A DNA stretch of 64,000 nt from Marmoricola sp. OAE513 (GCF_040546585.1 NZ_JBEPOC010000001.1:1488001-1552000), one strand, 5' to 3'; counted from the stretch's first letter, positions 44,814-55,507 are shown. Notes: generated by a model from the letters alone, not told the origin. Numbers and translations are program-made.

Positions 44814-44915
44814 CTAGTCCCGGTTGAGGGGATTCCGACGCATGTACACGACCAGTCCGAAGCCGATGACCACGCTCAGGACGAGTCCCCCGACGGTTGC
44901 GAGCACCTCCACCAC
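44814..44915 (-). CDS. 33-residue single-helix membrane peptide
   Basis: From GTG 44915, with AGAGG 6 nt upstream, the frame reads a helix [20 protein letters not shown] followed by a positively charged [10 protein letters not shown] end. It is convergent with actP by 9 nt. The layout (short start, one helix, RR) is that of small transporter-associated subunits. It is too short for routine calling; function unknown. Confidence 0.5.
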   Translation of the reverse strand: MVEVLATVGGLVLSVVIGFGLVVYMRRNPLNRD

Positions 44916-44953
44916 GCCAGCCTCTCACGCCGTACGTCGGCCACCCGGGCGCG

Positions 44954-44984
44954 TGCAACGCGGATGCAACGGGCTGGTTGCGAA
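44954..44984 (+). promoter_or_regulatory. TGCAAC half-sites and TAGGCT upstream of acs
   Basis: TGCAAC at 44954-44959 and 44965-44970 and the inverted GTTGC at 44977-44981 form spaced half-sites. TAGGCT at 45025-45030 is a possible -10. TGCAA-type palindromes bind RamB/PrpR regulators of acetate and propionate genes in related genera; a link here is inference. Confidence 0.35.
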
Positions 44985-45067
44985 GTTCGGACCCACGGCT
45001 CTCGTGCCGATCAGCGGGCGGGCCTAGGCTGGCCGTGATCGGCACCTCACCCACAGGAGCGAATGCG

Positions 45068-47047
<1,980 letters not shown>

Positions 47048-47056
47048 GCCCGAGGG

Positions 47057-47392
47057 TCAGTCCTGGGGCCAGTCGCGCGTGGGCGAGCGACGACGGTTCC
47101 AGACGACGAAGGACCCGGTGAGCACCCCGCCGACGGCGGCGGCGATGAGGACGTTCAGGCCGAGCGCGGCGTAGTCCACGTCGGTCGGGTACTCCCACGG
47201 CGAACGCGGACCGGTTTCCATCGGACCCGGCGGCTCGAGCTCGCTCATGTCCTGTTCGACCCACGTCAGCGGGAACCCGAAGTCCGCCGTCGCCCGGGTG
47301 TCGGTGATGGTGGAGGTGCCGAACGCCGGCGCCATGAGCACGGCGCCCACCGCGACCAGAAAGATCCCTGCCAGGGCCCAGGTCCAACGCAT
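47057..47392 (-). CDS. Two-helix membrane protein, 111 residues
   Basis: Starts MRWTWALAGIFLVAVGAVLM, an N-terminal anchor or signal, then an external loop with TSTITDTRATADFGFPL and many Pro/Glu residues, and a second helix (LNVLIAAAVGGVLTGSFVVW) before a basic end. Convergent with acs. No family is recognised. Confidence 0.65.
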   Translation of the reverse strand: MRWTWALAGIFLVAVGAVLMAPAFGTSTITDTRATADFGFPLTWVEQDMSELEPPGPMETGPRSPWEYPTDVDYAALGLNVLIAAAVGGVLTGSFVVWNRRRSPTRDWPQD

Positions 47393-47469
47393 ACGAAGTC
47401 ATCTCCCCACGAGACAGCGCGAGTCGGCGACAGTCGTCGCCGTCGAGTACACGCCGAGGTTACGCGAAA

Positions 47470-48544
47470 CTAGGGATAGCTGTGGCGGACCAGGATCCAC
47501 CCGTCGTCCGGCGCCGGGGGAAGGTCGCCGGCGTCCCAGCCGTAGTACTCCACCTGCTTGCCGGTGACCTCCTTGAGCACCTCGCCGTGCGCGTGCACCC
47601 GGTCACCGACCCTCAGGCCGTCCAGGTCACCCTTGAAGTCGGGCACCGAGAGGGACTCGGCGAGCAGGAGGACCTGGCTGCCGTCATCCATCCGTACGGC
47701 GACGCCGGCGCCGGAGTAGTTGTTGTGCCCGCGGCCCTCGCCCCCGATCGGCCAGTAGACCGGCTCGTTCATCACGGTCCCGTCGACCTTGACGAACGTG
47801 CCGCTCTTCGAGGACATCGCGGCGATCGGCAGGTTGTCGATGGTGCGCAGCTCCTGCCACCACAGGTAGCCGACGCTCCCGGCGCCGATGCCGTAGATCA
47901 TCACCATCAGCATCACGATCGGCTTCCAGGCGATCTCCCAGCCCATTCGTCGTACGGAGAAGCCCATCGCGTCGGCCGCGTGCTGCACCTCGTCGCGACC
48001 GGCCCGGACGACGTACCAGGGAGATCAACCGGAGCACCACGACCAGGCCGAGCAGGCTGAGCCCGGCCCAGCCGGTCGCCCTCCAGTAGAAGGTGTCGTC
48101 GCCCTGGTTCTCGGTCATCCAGACCATCACCAGCGGGATCGGGAACGTCAGCAGACCGAGCAAGATGTACGACGGGTGGCTGGTCAGGTACTTGTAGCTG
48201 ACCTTCCACTTGTTGTTGAGCACCATGACGTCGATCGGTCCGGCCGGGACGCGCGTCGCCGGCGCCCACTCCCCGTCGACCACCCGCGGACGGAAGATCG
48301 AGCGCACCACGAAGAACCCGAAGACCAGGCCCACCGCGAGCGATCCCCAGAGCTCTCCGTCGATCGGTTCCCCGGTGCTTTCGACCCCGCAGCACCCCTT
48401 GATGTCGATGACCTCGCCGACGAAGAACGTCGTGGGCATCACGAAGAACAGCTCGATCAGCCAGATCTGCACCAGCTGCGGGATGCGCGACCCGATCCTG
48501 TCGAACGCCAGGACCCCGCTCCAGATGAACCGCAGCACGCGCAT
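47470..48544 (-). pseudogene. Frameshifted multi-helix membrane protein
   Basis: Frame 1 from ATG 48544 gives helices (WLIELFFVMPTTFFVGEV, SLAVGLVFGFFVV and later pairs) down to VVLRLISL near 48020. The second half (EVQHAADAMGFSVRRMGWEI, one helix, then a soluble OB-like part with GTFVKVDGTVMNEPVYWPI) is in another frame and ends at 47470. The combined length, 1075 nt, is one over a multiple of three; the break is in ATCTCCCTGGTACG. Neither half looks complete alone. The family is not recognised. Confidence 0.65.
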
Positions 48545-48673
48545 GGCGGCACCCTAGGAGCGGCGAACCGCGCCGGGAAGGGTCACGTCATCGCTTGTCC
48601 AGACCATCGTCCTCGTGCGGAGCGGACGTCAAGCGACGACAACGCCGGTAGGTGCCGCGTACGGCGGCGCTGA

Positions 48674-49318
48674 TCAGCCCTGGCAGATCAGGCGTGCGTA
48701 GGGCCCCTCGGTGCTGCGCTTCTCGGTGACCTTGCCGTCGACCGTGATCGTGCACGTGATGATGTGCCCGCGGGCGTCGGCCTGCATGAAGAGCTGCGCG
48801 TAGTCCGGGTCGCCGTACGCGGTGGTCGTCAGGCTCCAGGAACCGCCGACGTTCTTGACGATGCCGGAGGACTGCTTGAGGCTCGTCGGGACGACGTACC
48901 CGATGGTGCCGATTGGTGCGGACGAGGTCACCTTCATCGTCACCTTGTGCTTCGGCAGGTACTGGTAGACCGAGCCACCCTGCAGGCCGGGCATGTTGAG
49001 CTGGCCCGAGCTCAGGCCGCCACTGCTGAAGCCCTGCCCGAGCTTGTCGAACTGGTCCTGCGCAGCCTTCTGGATCTCGTCGGCCGACGGGGTGGCCGAG
49101 GACGACGGGGTCGGCGTCGGCAGCTCGTCGAGCGTCGGGTCGGTCGTGGGCGCGATCGTGGAGAGGTCTCCGAGCCCGGGCGCTGCGCTCTCGTCGTCCT
49201 TCGAGCTCGACAGCACCAGGACGAGCATCAGGACGCCCAGTACGGCGACAACACCAGCAGCAGCTGCGACACGGGGCCTGCGACGGATCCATTCCATGCC
49301 GGTATCAACGAGTGACAT
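48674..49318 (-). CDS. MmpS-like membrane-anchored protein
   Basis: 214 residues: a basic start, one helix (VAAAAGVVAVLGVLMLVLVL), a Pro/Thr/Ser-rich linker and a beta-rich outer domain. SAPIGTIGYVVPTSLK and the ending CTITVDGKVTEKRS plus a final Cys resemble mycobacterial MmpS transport accessories. No MmpL exporter is encoded in the window, so it could be a free-standing relative. It faces a TerC gene upstream on the same strand. Confidence 0.6.
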   Translation of the reverse strand: MSLVDTGMEWIRRRPRVAAAAGVVAVLGVLMLVLVLSSSKDDESAAPGLGDLSTIAPTTDPTLDELPTPTPSSSATPSADEIQKAAQDQFDKLGQGFSSGGLSSGQLNMPGLQGGSVYQYLPKHKVTMKVTSSAPIGTIGYVVPTSLKQSSGIVKNVGGSWSLTTTAYGDPDYAQLFMQADARGHIITCTITVDGKVTEKRSTEGPYARLICQG

Positions 49319-49419
49319 GGAACAAGGTTAGGTCGATATGTCCGATCTTTTCCGAGTCCCAGGTCACAGACCGGTACCGAAACCGGATCCGCCGCAGGTG
49401 CGTCACGCCGGACCGGGGC

Positions 49420-50430
49420 TCAGTGGCCCCGCGGACCTGTCGCCTCGTCGCGCTCCTGGGCCGACATCCGGGCCGACCCGATCAGGCTCGCGACCGTGGT
49501 GATCGCCAGGATGCCGATGATCGTGCCCAGCGAGACCAGCGTCGGGATGTCCGGGGCCCAGTCGATGTGCTTGCCGTCGTTGATGAAGGGCAGCTCGTTC
49601 TCGTGCATCGCGTGCAGGATCAGCTTCACGCCGATGAAGCCGAGCAGCACCGAGAGACCGTAGGACAGGTAGATCAGTCGCTCGAGCAGGTCGCCGATGA
49701 GGAAGTAGAGCTGCCGCAGACCCATCAGCGCGAAGATGTTCGCGGTCAGCACCAGGAACGGTTCCTGGGTGAGGCCGAAGATGGCCGGGATGGAGTCCAG
49801 CGCGAACAGGAGGTCCGTCATGCCCAGCGCGAGGATCACGATGAACATCGGCGTGATCAAGGTCTTGCCGTCGATCTTCGCGAGCACCTTGGTGCCGTGC
49901 CACTCCGAAGTCGCCGGCAGGTGCTTGCCGACCCACCTCACGAAACCGGGCTCCTCGTACTCGTCCTCGTCCTCGGCGCCCTCCTTCGCGAGCTTGACCG
50001 CGGTGTAGATGAGGAACAGGCCGAAGAGGTAGAAGACCCAGCTGAAGTTGTTGATCGCCGCGGCACCGACGGCGATGAAGATGCCCCGCATGATCAGCGC
50101 CAGCACGATGCCCACGAGCAGGGCTGTCTGCTGGTAGGCCCTCGGCACCCCGAACTTCGTCATGATGATGAGGAAGATGAAGAGGTTGTCGACCGAGAGG
50201 GAGTACTCGGTCAGCCAGCCGGCGAAGAACTCGGTGCCGTACTGGTGCCCGGAGATCGTCCAGACCCCGATGCCGAACGCGACGGCCAGACCGATGTAGA
50301 CGCCGAGCGCGATGCCGACCTCACGACGGCTGGGCTCGTGCGGGCGACGTCCGATGACGAAGACGTCGAAGATGAGGATGGCGAGGGTGACACCGATGGT
50401 GAGCCACCAGACCAGGGGGGTTACGTGCAT
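49420..50430 (-). CDS. TerC-family integral membrane protein (YkoY type)
   Basis: 336 residues, about nine helices. TerC signatures are VDNLFIFLIIM and FALDSIPAIFGLTQEPFLV, each with conserved acidic residues that bind metal in this family. Alx/YkoY relatives export manganese. The GGAGG ribosome site lies 11 nt before the ATG and is within a manganese riboswitch expression platform, which supports a metal-homeostasis role. Confidence 0.92.
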   Translation of the reverse strand: MHVTPLVWWLTIGVTLAILIFDVFVIGRRPHEPSRREVGIALGVYIGLAVAFGIGVWTISGHQYGTEFFAGWLTEYSLSVDNLFIFLIIMTKFGVPRAYQQTALLVGIVLALIMRGIFIAVGAAAINNFSWVFYLFGLFLIYTAVKLAKEGAEDEDEYEEPGFVRWVGKHLPATSEWHGTKVLAKIDGKTLITPMFIVILALGMTDLLFALDSIPAIFGLTQEPFLVLTANIFALMGLRQLYFLIGDLLERLIYLSYGLSVLLGFIGVKLILHAMHENELPFINDGKHIDWAPDIPTLVSLGTIIGILAITTVASLIGSARMSAQERDEATGPRGH

Positions 50431-50441
50431 CTGAGTTCGTT

Positions 50442-50579
50442 CCTCCGGACATGCGACAACAGGGCAAAGTCCGGAGGTCTCTTCCGCCCTCCCGTCGCCG
50501 GGTGGACCGACGGCCCCGGGTCGCCGCCCGAAGACATTGACCGTGATGACGAGACCGCCGCGAAGGAATACTCCCCTCC
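50442..50579 (-). promoter_or_regulatory. yybP-ykoY manganese riboswitch of terC
   Basis: Read on the minus strand from 50579: GGAGGGGAGTA, then CGTCATCACGG, and GAAGAGACCTCC ending at 50473, the conserved pieces of the yybP-ykoY aptamer in order. P1 pairs GGAGG (50575-50579) with CCTCC (50473-50477). The same CCTCCGGAC (50469-50477) can instead pair with GTCCGGAGG (50442-50450), which contains the terC ribosome site. Metal binding would favour P1 and free translation; this mechanism is inferred. Confidence 0.85.
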
Positions 50580-50637
50580 AACTGGTGCCAGTCTCCCACC
50601 ACTCTCCACGCCCGACCAACTCGGGGCAACGCTTGGC

Positions 50638-50710
50638 TAGAATCTCCCCCAGGTGCGCCGGGAAGTCTGGTCGGCAACAACTGCCCCAACCCCGGATGCC
50701 GGAGGACCTG
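50638..50710 (+). promoter_or_regulatory. nhaA promoter and structured leader candidate
   Basis: TAGAAT (50638-50643) is a -10 with transcription expected near 50650. From there the RNA can close an outer stem CAGGT/ACCTG (50650-50654, 50706-50710) around CCGGG/CCCGG (50658-50662, 50691-50695) and an alternative GCCG/CGGC (50657-50660, 5072-75 of the same hundred, i.e. 50672-50675). GGAGG lies at 50701-50705. It could be a cation-responsive leader, or simply the 5' end of a leaderless gene. Confidence 0.45.
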
Positions 50711-51891
50711 TCATCGCCGCGAATCCCAGCCCAGCACCCCCGCCGCCCGACGACGCGACCTTCGTGGACGGCGTCCTGCGGTCCGAGACGCTGGGCGGCC
50801 TGATCGCCCTGCTCGCCGCGGCCGCCGCCGTGCTCTGGGCGAACGTCGACGGCGCCGGCTACGACGCCCTGCGCCACCACCACCTCGGGCCGCTCAGCAT
50901 CGAGCACTGGGCGGCGGACGGGGCCCTCGCGCTCTTCTTCTTCGTCGCCGGCCTGGAGCTCAAGCGTGAGTTCGTGCTCGGCTCGCTGCGGCGCCCGTCG
51001 GCAGCCGCGGTACCGGTCGTCGCAGCCGCCTTCGGGGTCGCCGTCCCGGCGATCCTGTACGTCGTGGTGAACGCCGGCACCGACAACCTGCGCGGCTGGG
51101 CGGTCCCGGCTGCGACCGACATCGCCTTCGCCCTGGCCGTGCTCGCGGTCGTCGGGTCGGCGCTACCCCCCTCGCTGCGGACGTTCCTGCTGACGCTCGC
51201 GGTCGTGGACGACCTGATCGTCATCGTGATCATCGCGCTGGTCTACAGCGACAGCGTGGCGCTGCTGCCGCTGCTCGGGTCGGCGCTCGCCTGCGCGGCG
51301 TACGCGGTGGCGCAGCGGCTGCGGATCACGCACCCTGTCCTCCTGCTCCCGGTCGCCGTGCTCGCCTGGGCGTTGCTCTACGACAGCGGCGTGCACGCCA
51401 CCGTGGCCGGAGTGGCCCTGGGTCTGCTGACCCGGGTACGCCCCGACCCGGATGAGGCCCGCTCCCCTGCCGAGACCCTCGAGCACCGGCTCTCACCGGT
51501 CAGCGCCTGGCTCGCCGTTCCGTTCTTCGCGCTGATGAGCGCCGGGGTGTCGTTGTCGGGCGTCGGCGACCTGGCGCAGGACCCGGTGGTGGTCGGCGTC
51601 GTCCTCGCCCTGGTGCTCGGCAAGCCGCTCGGGATCCTGATCGGCACCTGGATCGCCGCGAGCCTCACCCCCGGACCTGACCTCCCCCCGGGCCTGGCCT
51701 GGCGGGACCTGGTCGGTCTGGCCTGCCTCGGCGGGGTGGGCTTCACCGTCTCCCTGCTGGTCGCCGACCTGTCGTTCTCCGACGAGCGCGCCGAGGCGGC
51801 CAAGACGGCCGTCCTGGTGGCCTCCGTGGCCGCGGCGCTGATCGGGGCTGCACTGCTCGGACGACGCAGCCGCCACCACAGCCGGGCGTGA
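50653..51891 (+). CDS. nhaA: Na+/H+ antiporter NhaA
   Basis: Exchanges sodium or lithium for protons. Conserved NhaA sequence starts at SETLGGLIALLAAAAAVLWAN and includes FFFVAGLELKREF and the ion-binding double Asp in LTLAVVDDLIVIVIIAL (Asp163/164 equivalents). Length is usual. The start is unresolved: GTG 50653 would be leaderless; the only ribosome site, GGAGG, precedes an ATC at 50713; GTG 50764 has no ribosome site. Coordinates give the longest option. Divergent from terC across a shared regulatory region. Confidence 0.9.
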   Translation: MRREVWSATTAPTPDAGGPVIAANPSPAPPPPDDATFVDGVLRSETLGGLIALLAAAAAVLWANVDGAGYDALRHHHLGPLSIEHWAADGALALFFFVAGLELKREFVLGSLRRPSAAAVPVVAAAFGVAVPAILYVVVNAGTDNLRGWAVPAATDIAFALAVLAVVGSALPPSLRTFLLTLAVVDDLIVIVIIALVYSDSVALLPLLGSALACAAYAVAQRLRITHPVLLLPVAVLAWALLYDSGVHATVAGVALGLLTRVRPDPDEARSPAETLEHRLSPVSAWLAVPFFALMSAGVSLSGVGDLAQDPVVVGVVLALVLGKPLGILIGTWIAASLTPGPDLPPGLAWRDLVGLACLGGVGFTVSLLVADLSFSDERAEAAKTAVLVASVAAALIGAALLGRRSRHHSRA

Positions 51892-51942
51892 GCGCTAGGG
51901 TTCTGGGGTAGCAGGAGCAGGACGCAGCCAAGGAGACCTCAG

Positions 51943-52341
51943 ATGGCACAGCAGCAGCCCGTTCAGGACGAGCCGACGATCGGCAAGCTGGTCGTCGATG
52001 CGTTCGACGACTTCGGGACGCTGCTGCGGCACGTCATCGAGCTGGCGAAGGCCGAGCTCAAGGTCAGCGTCAACGCCGGCGGCATGGCGATCGCCCTCTT
52101 CGCGCTCGCCGGTTTCATCGGCCTCCTGTCGATCATCATGGTCTCGTTCGCGATCGCGTTCTTCATCGCGATGGCCGGCCTCGACATCGCCTGGGGCTTC
52201 CTGATCGTCTTCGGCGGCTACGTGGCGCTCGCCGGGCTGCTCGCGTTCCTCGGCTACCTGAAGATCCGCAAGGTGAAGGCGCCCGAGCACACCATCGCGC
52301 AGGCGCAGGAGATCCCCCGGGCACTGTCCGGCCACCAGTGA
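51943..52341 (+). CDS. Phage-holin-like small membrane protein (YqjE/DUF1469, Rv3669 type)
   Basis: 132 residues with AAGGAG 7 nt before the ATG. An N-terminal amphipathic segment (LVVDAFDDFGTLLRHVIELAKAEL) is followed by two helices and a short tail. The family is called holin superfamily III but is chromosomal and syntenic here, in the position of Rv3669 near marP; it is not a phage remnant. Function unknown. Confidence 0.85.
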   Translation: MAQQQPVQDEPTIGKLVVDAFDDFGTLLRHVIELAKAELKVSVNAGGMAIALFALAGFIGLLSIIMVSFAIAFFIAMAGLDIAWGFLIVFGGYVALAGLLAFLGYLKIRKVKAPEHTIAQAQEIPRALSGHQ

Positions 52342-52448
52342 TCTGAAGGCTCCGACCCGCCGGTGGTCACGCTAGGACTGTCGAGCGGTCCGTTCGACCT
52401 GCCTGGTGACAACGGACGAAGCGGCGGTCACTTCTGCATACTCGGTGC

Positions 52449-52757
52449 ATGGAGGACGACGACCGCGCCAGTCGTGAACGGCTCTGGCTCGCCAGCCTCC
52501 TGGGCATCATCGCGTCCTCCGTGGCAACGCACGTGTGGCTCAGGCTCGCCCCCGAGCAGTACAACCACGAACCGGGACCCTGGTGGATCGTCTGGCCTAT
52601 TGCGTCCGCGGTCTCGCTGAGCGCGAGCTGGTTCATCGCGAGGCGCACCTGCCTGCCGGAGGAGCGCACCGCCCCCACGACCCTCGGGACTGCAACCGGC
52701 CTGTTCGTCGGCTGGCTCTCTTTCGGTATCTGGAGTGCGCTGACCTACGTCTCCTGA
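52449..52757 (+). CDS. Hypothetical three-helix membrane protein
   Basis: 102 residues: an acidic start MEDDDRASRER, a helix LWLASLLGIIASSVATHVWL, a second WWIVWPIASAVSLSASWFI and a third LFVGWLSFGIWSALTYV. Convergent with marP. No family is recognised. Confidence 0.6.
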   Translation: MEDDDRASRERLWLASLLGIIASSVATHVWLRLAPEQYNHEPGPWWIVWPIASAVSLSASWFIARRTCLPEERTAPTTLGTATGLFVGWLSFGIWSALTYVS

Positions 52758-52766
52758 ACGCCTCAA

Positions 52767-53939
52767 TCAGGTGCAGTTCCCGCTCGACACCCGGTCCCCG
52801 TTCGACCGCGCGGCCGCCTTCACCGCACCCGAGACCTGGTCGGCGGTCAGCACGTAGCCGGTCTGCTTGTCGCTGACCGAGGCGGCGAACACCACGCCGA
52901 AGACCTTGCCCTGCAGCGAGACCAGCGGGCCGCCGGAGTTACCCGGCCGGACGAGACCGCGCACCGAGAAGACCTCGCGGGTGACCGAACCGCGACCGTA
53001 GATGTCCGGGGAGCGGAGTCGCTGCTCGGCGCGGATGCGGGCGGGCTGGGCGTTGAACGGGCCGTCGTTCGGGAAGCCGAGGACGACCGCGGCGTCCTTG
53101 GCCTTGCCGGTGTTGTCGAACGCCACCACCGGGCCGTCGAGGTCGACGTCGAGGATCGCGACGTCGATGTCGGCGTCGTAGTAGATGACCTTGGCCTTGA
53201 GCTCCTTGGTGCCGGCCTTGACCACCGGGTTCGTGACACCTGCGACGACGTGGGCGTTGGTCATCATGCGGCGCGGGGCGTACAGGAAACCGGTCCCCTC
53301 GATGCCGTCGCCGCAGCTGCTGTTGCCGCGGATCTTGTAGACGCTGAGGCGGGCCTGCTGGACGTTCTTGTTGCGCAGGTCACCGGTGTCCGGCGGGTCG
53401 ACCGCGACGATCCGCTCCGGGGCGAAGGGCTCCAGGTAGCGCGGGAAGAAGCTCGAGCCGACGACGCGGTCGAAGCCGCGCAGGAGACCCTGCGCCTGGC
53501 CGGGCATCACGTCGTTGACCTCGGTGAGCACGCGGGACTCGCGGACCATCGGGCCGACGCCCGGGATCTGGGAACCGCTGACCGCGACGCCGAGCATCCA
53601 GGTGACGGTGAGGACGGCGACGACCGAAAGCACTGCACCGCCGACGGCATCGACCGCGCGGATCGGCTGCCAGGTGATCTTGGCGCGGACCTTCGCGCCG
53701 CCGTACTGGGCGATGGCCTGGCCGAAGGACGCGCAGACGAGCACGACGAAGAGGGCGGCGAGCGAGACCCACAGGGCGGGCTCGACGTTGCCGAGCAGGT
53801 GCGGCGCGAGCCAGATGCCGAGCAGACCGCCAGCGACCAGACCTGCCGTGGCGAAGGCGCCGGTGATGAAGCCCTGCCAGTAGCCCGAGAGGGCGTACGC
53901 AAAGGTCACCAGCACCAGGAGCCAGTCGAGGAGGTTCAT
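52767..53939 (-). CDS. marP: MarP-type membrane serine protease
   Basis: 390 residues. An N-terminal CvpA-like domain of four helices (LLDWLLVLVTFAYALSGYWQ onward) is fused to an extracytoplasmic trypsin-like protease. The catalytic triad is His in MMTNAHVVAG, Asp in DIDVAILDVD and Ser in RPGNSGGPLV. The M. tuberculosis homologue Rv3671c is needed for acid resistance, and the two cysteines (SSCGDG and the C-terminal GNCT) may match its regulatory disulfide. It is followed by the NUDIX gene as in mycobacteria. Confidence 0.93.
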   Translation of the reverse strand: MNLLDWLLVLVTFAYALSGYWQGFITGAFATAGLVAGGLLGIWLAPHLLGNVEPALWVSLAALFVVLVCASFGQAIAQYGGAKVRAKITWQPIRAVDAVGGAVLSVVAVLTVTWMLGVAVSGSQIPGVGPMVRESRVLTEVNDVMPGQAQGLLRGFDRVVGSSFFPRYLEPFAPERIVAVDPPDTGDLRNKNVQQARLSVYKIRGNSSCGDGIEGTGFLYAPRRMMTNAHVVAGVTNPVVKAGTKELKAKVIYYDADIDVAILDVDLDGPVVAFDNTGKAKDAAVVLGFPNDGPFNAQPARIRAEQRLRSPDIYGRGSVTREVFSVRGLVRPGNSGGPLVSLQGKVFGVVFAASVSDKQTGYVLTADQVSGAVKAAARSNGDRVSSGNCT

Positions 53940-53977
53940 CGCAACCTTTGGTCAGCGGGTCGTGTCGGGGTCAATCC

Positions 53978-54637
53978 TTACTCACCGCGCAACATGTACG
54001 CGGGAAGCTCCCGCGTGACGGACGTGTCCCACTCCCGGGTCAGTCCGACGTAGTCGAACAGCTTGGTGATCAGACCGGCCGTGAAACCCCACAGCAGGAC
54101 GTCCTTGTCCTCACCGATCATGAACCCGGGACTGGAGTACCCGTTCGGGTGGGTGACAGTCACCCTGTTCGCCGGGTCGAGCAGCTCGGCCAGCGGCGTC
54201 CGGAAGACCGCGTGCACCTCCGCCGGGTCGACGACACCGACAGGGTGCGGCGCGCGCCACCACGCGAGCACCGGGGTGATCGCGAAGTTGCTCGGCGGCA
54301 GCCACAGCTCGGGCAGCGTGGTCAGCACGTCGACGCTGTCCGGGTCGACACCGACCTCCTCCTCGGCTTCCCGGAGCGCCGCGGTGACGACGTCGAAGTC
54401 GGTCGGGTCCACCGAACCGCCGGGGAAGGAGACCTGGCCCGGGTGCGAGCGCATCGTGTGCGCCCGCTCGGTCAGCAGCAGGTCCGGGCCGTGCTCGCTC
54501 TCGCCGAACAGCATCAGCACCGCACCGGGACGGGCGTCGGAGTCCTCGGGCACGAGCCACTTGGTGATGTCCTCACCGGTGATCGTCAGGGCGCCGTCGC
54601 GGATCGGCACCATCCAGTCCGGCAGCGGCCCGGTCAT
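53978..54637 (-). CDS. NUDIX hydrolase, CoA-pyrophosphatase type (Rv3672c-like)
   Basis: 219 residues. The Nudix box is AALREAEEEVGVD preceded by the GGSVDPTD loop, and the LLLTERAHTMRSHPGQVSFPGG segment matches the UPF0035/NudL signature of CoA diphosphatases. It lies between marP and nth, as in M. tuberculosis. A 14-nt tandem duplication (CGGGCCCCTCACGC) lies upstream, 54638-54665. Confidence 0.87.
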   Translation of the reverse strand: MTGPLPDWMVPIRDGALTITGEDITKWLVPEDSDARPGAVLMLFGESEHGPDLLLTERAHTMRSHPGQVSFPGGSVDPTDFDVVTAALREAEEEVGVDPDSVDVLTTLPELWLPPSNFAITPVLAWWRAPHPVGVVDPAEVHAVFRTPLAELLDPANRVTVTHPNGYSSPGFMIGEDKDVLLWGFTAGLITKLFDYVGLTREWDTSVTRELPAYMLRGE

Positions 54638-54661
54638 GCCGGGCCCCTCACGCCGGGCCCC

Positions 54662-55375
54662 TCACGCCGGACCCTGCGTCTTGACCAGCTTGGCCGCGGC
54701 TTCGGGGTCGGTCGGACCCTCGCCGTACGACGGGCACCACTTCGCGACCGTGCAGGCTCCGCACGCCGGCTTCTTGGCGTGGCAGACCCGGCGCCCGTGC
54801 CAGATGACGTGGTGCGACAGCATCGTCCAGTCCTTCTTGGGGAAGAGCGCGCCGACGGCGTGCTCCGCCTTGACCGGGTCCGTCTCCTGGGTCCACCCGA
54901 AGCGACGGATCAGTCGGCCGAAGTGGGTGTCCACGGTGATGCCGGGGATCCCGAACGCGTTGCCGAGGACGACGTTGGCCGTCTTGCGTCCCACGCCGGG
55001 CAGGGTGACCAGGTCCTCGAGTCTCCCAGGGACCTGCCCGTCGTACCGCTCGACGAGCGCGGCGGAGAGCTTGAGCAGGGACTCGGTCTTGGCGCGGAAG
55101 AACCCGAGCGGACCGACGATGCGCTCGAGGTCCTCGCGCGGGGCGGCGGCCATCGACTTCGGGTCCGGGTACGCCGCGAACAGCGTCGGGCGGACCGCGT
55201 TGACCCGCCGGTCGGTGGTCTGCGCGCTGAGCACGGTGACGACGAGCAGCTCGAAGGCGTTCTCGAAGTCCAGCTCGCACCGGGCGTCGGGGTAGGTGTC
55301 TGCCAGGACGCGGTCGATCTTGCGGGCCCGGCGTACGAGGGTCATGTCGGGGGTCTCGATCTCGGTGCGGGCCAC
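54662..55375 (-). CDS. nth: Endonuclease III
   Basis: 237 residues. Bifunctional glycosylase/AP lyase of base excision repair for oxidised pyrimidines. The helix-hairpin-helix [14 protein letters not shown] with catalytic Lys, the catalytic Asp in TVDTHFGRL and the 4Fe-4S ligands C-x6-C-x2-C-x5-C ([17 protein letters not shown]) are complete. Divergent from crp, same order as Rv3674c/Rv3676. Confidence 0.95.
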   Translation of the reverse strand: MARTEIETPDMTLVRRARKIDRVLADTYPDARCELDFENAFELLVVTVLSAQTTDRRVNAVRPTLFAAYPDPKSMAAAPREDLERIVGPLGFFRAKTESLLKLSAALVERYDGQVPGRLEDLVTLPGVGRKTANVVLGNAFGIPGITVDTHFGRLIRRFGWTQETDPVKAEHAVGALFPKKDWTMLSHHVIWHGRRVCHAKKPACGACTVAKWCPSYGEGPTDPEAAAKLVKTQGPA

Positions 55376-55507
55376 GCGCTCAGCCTACGCAGGGAAACCG
55401 ACACAAACGCTGAGGGTGTTACGTGGCGTGACCGGGCGTCATGGGACAGACTGTGACCTGCAACACTGGGGGGTGGGCCTCGTGAAGGTGCCCTCGATTG
55501 GGAAGGA

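Noticed and set aside
51943-52341. Prophage remnant because of the holin-like protein
   Set aside because: No other phage gene is nearby and the gene is in the same place as a chromosomal holin-like gene in M. tuberculosis.
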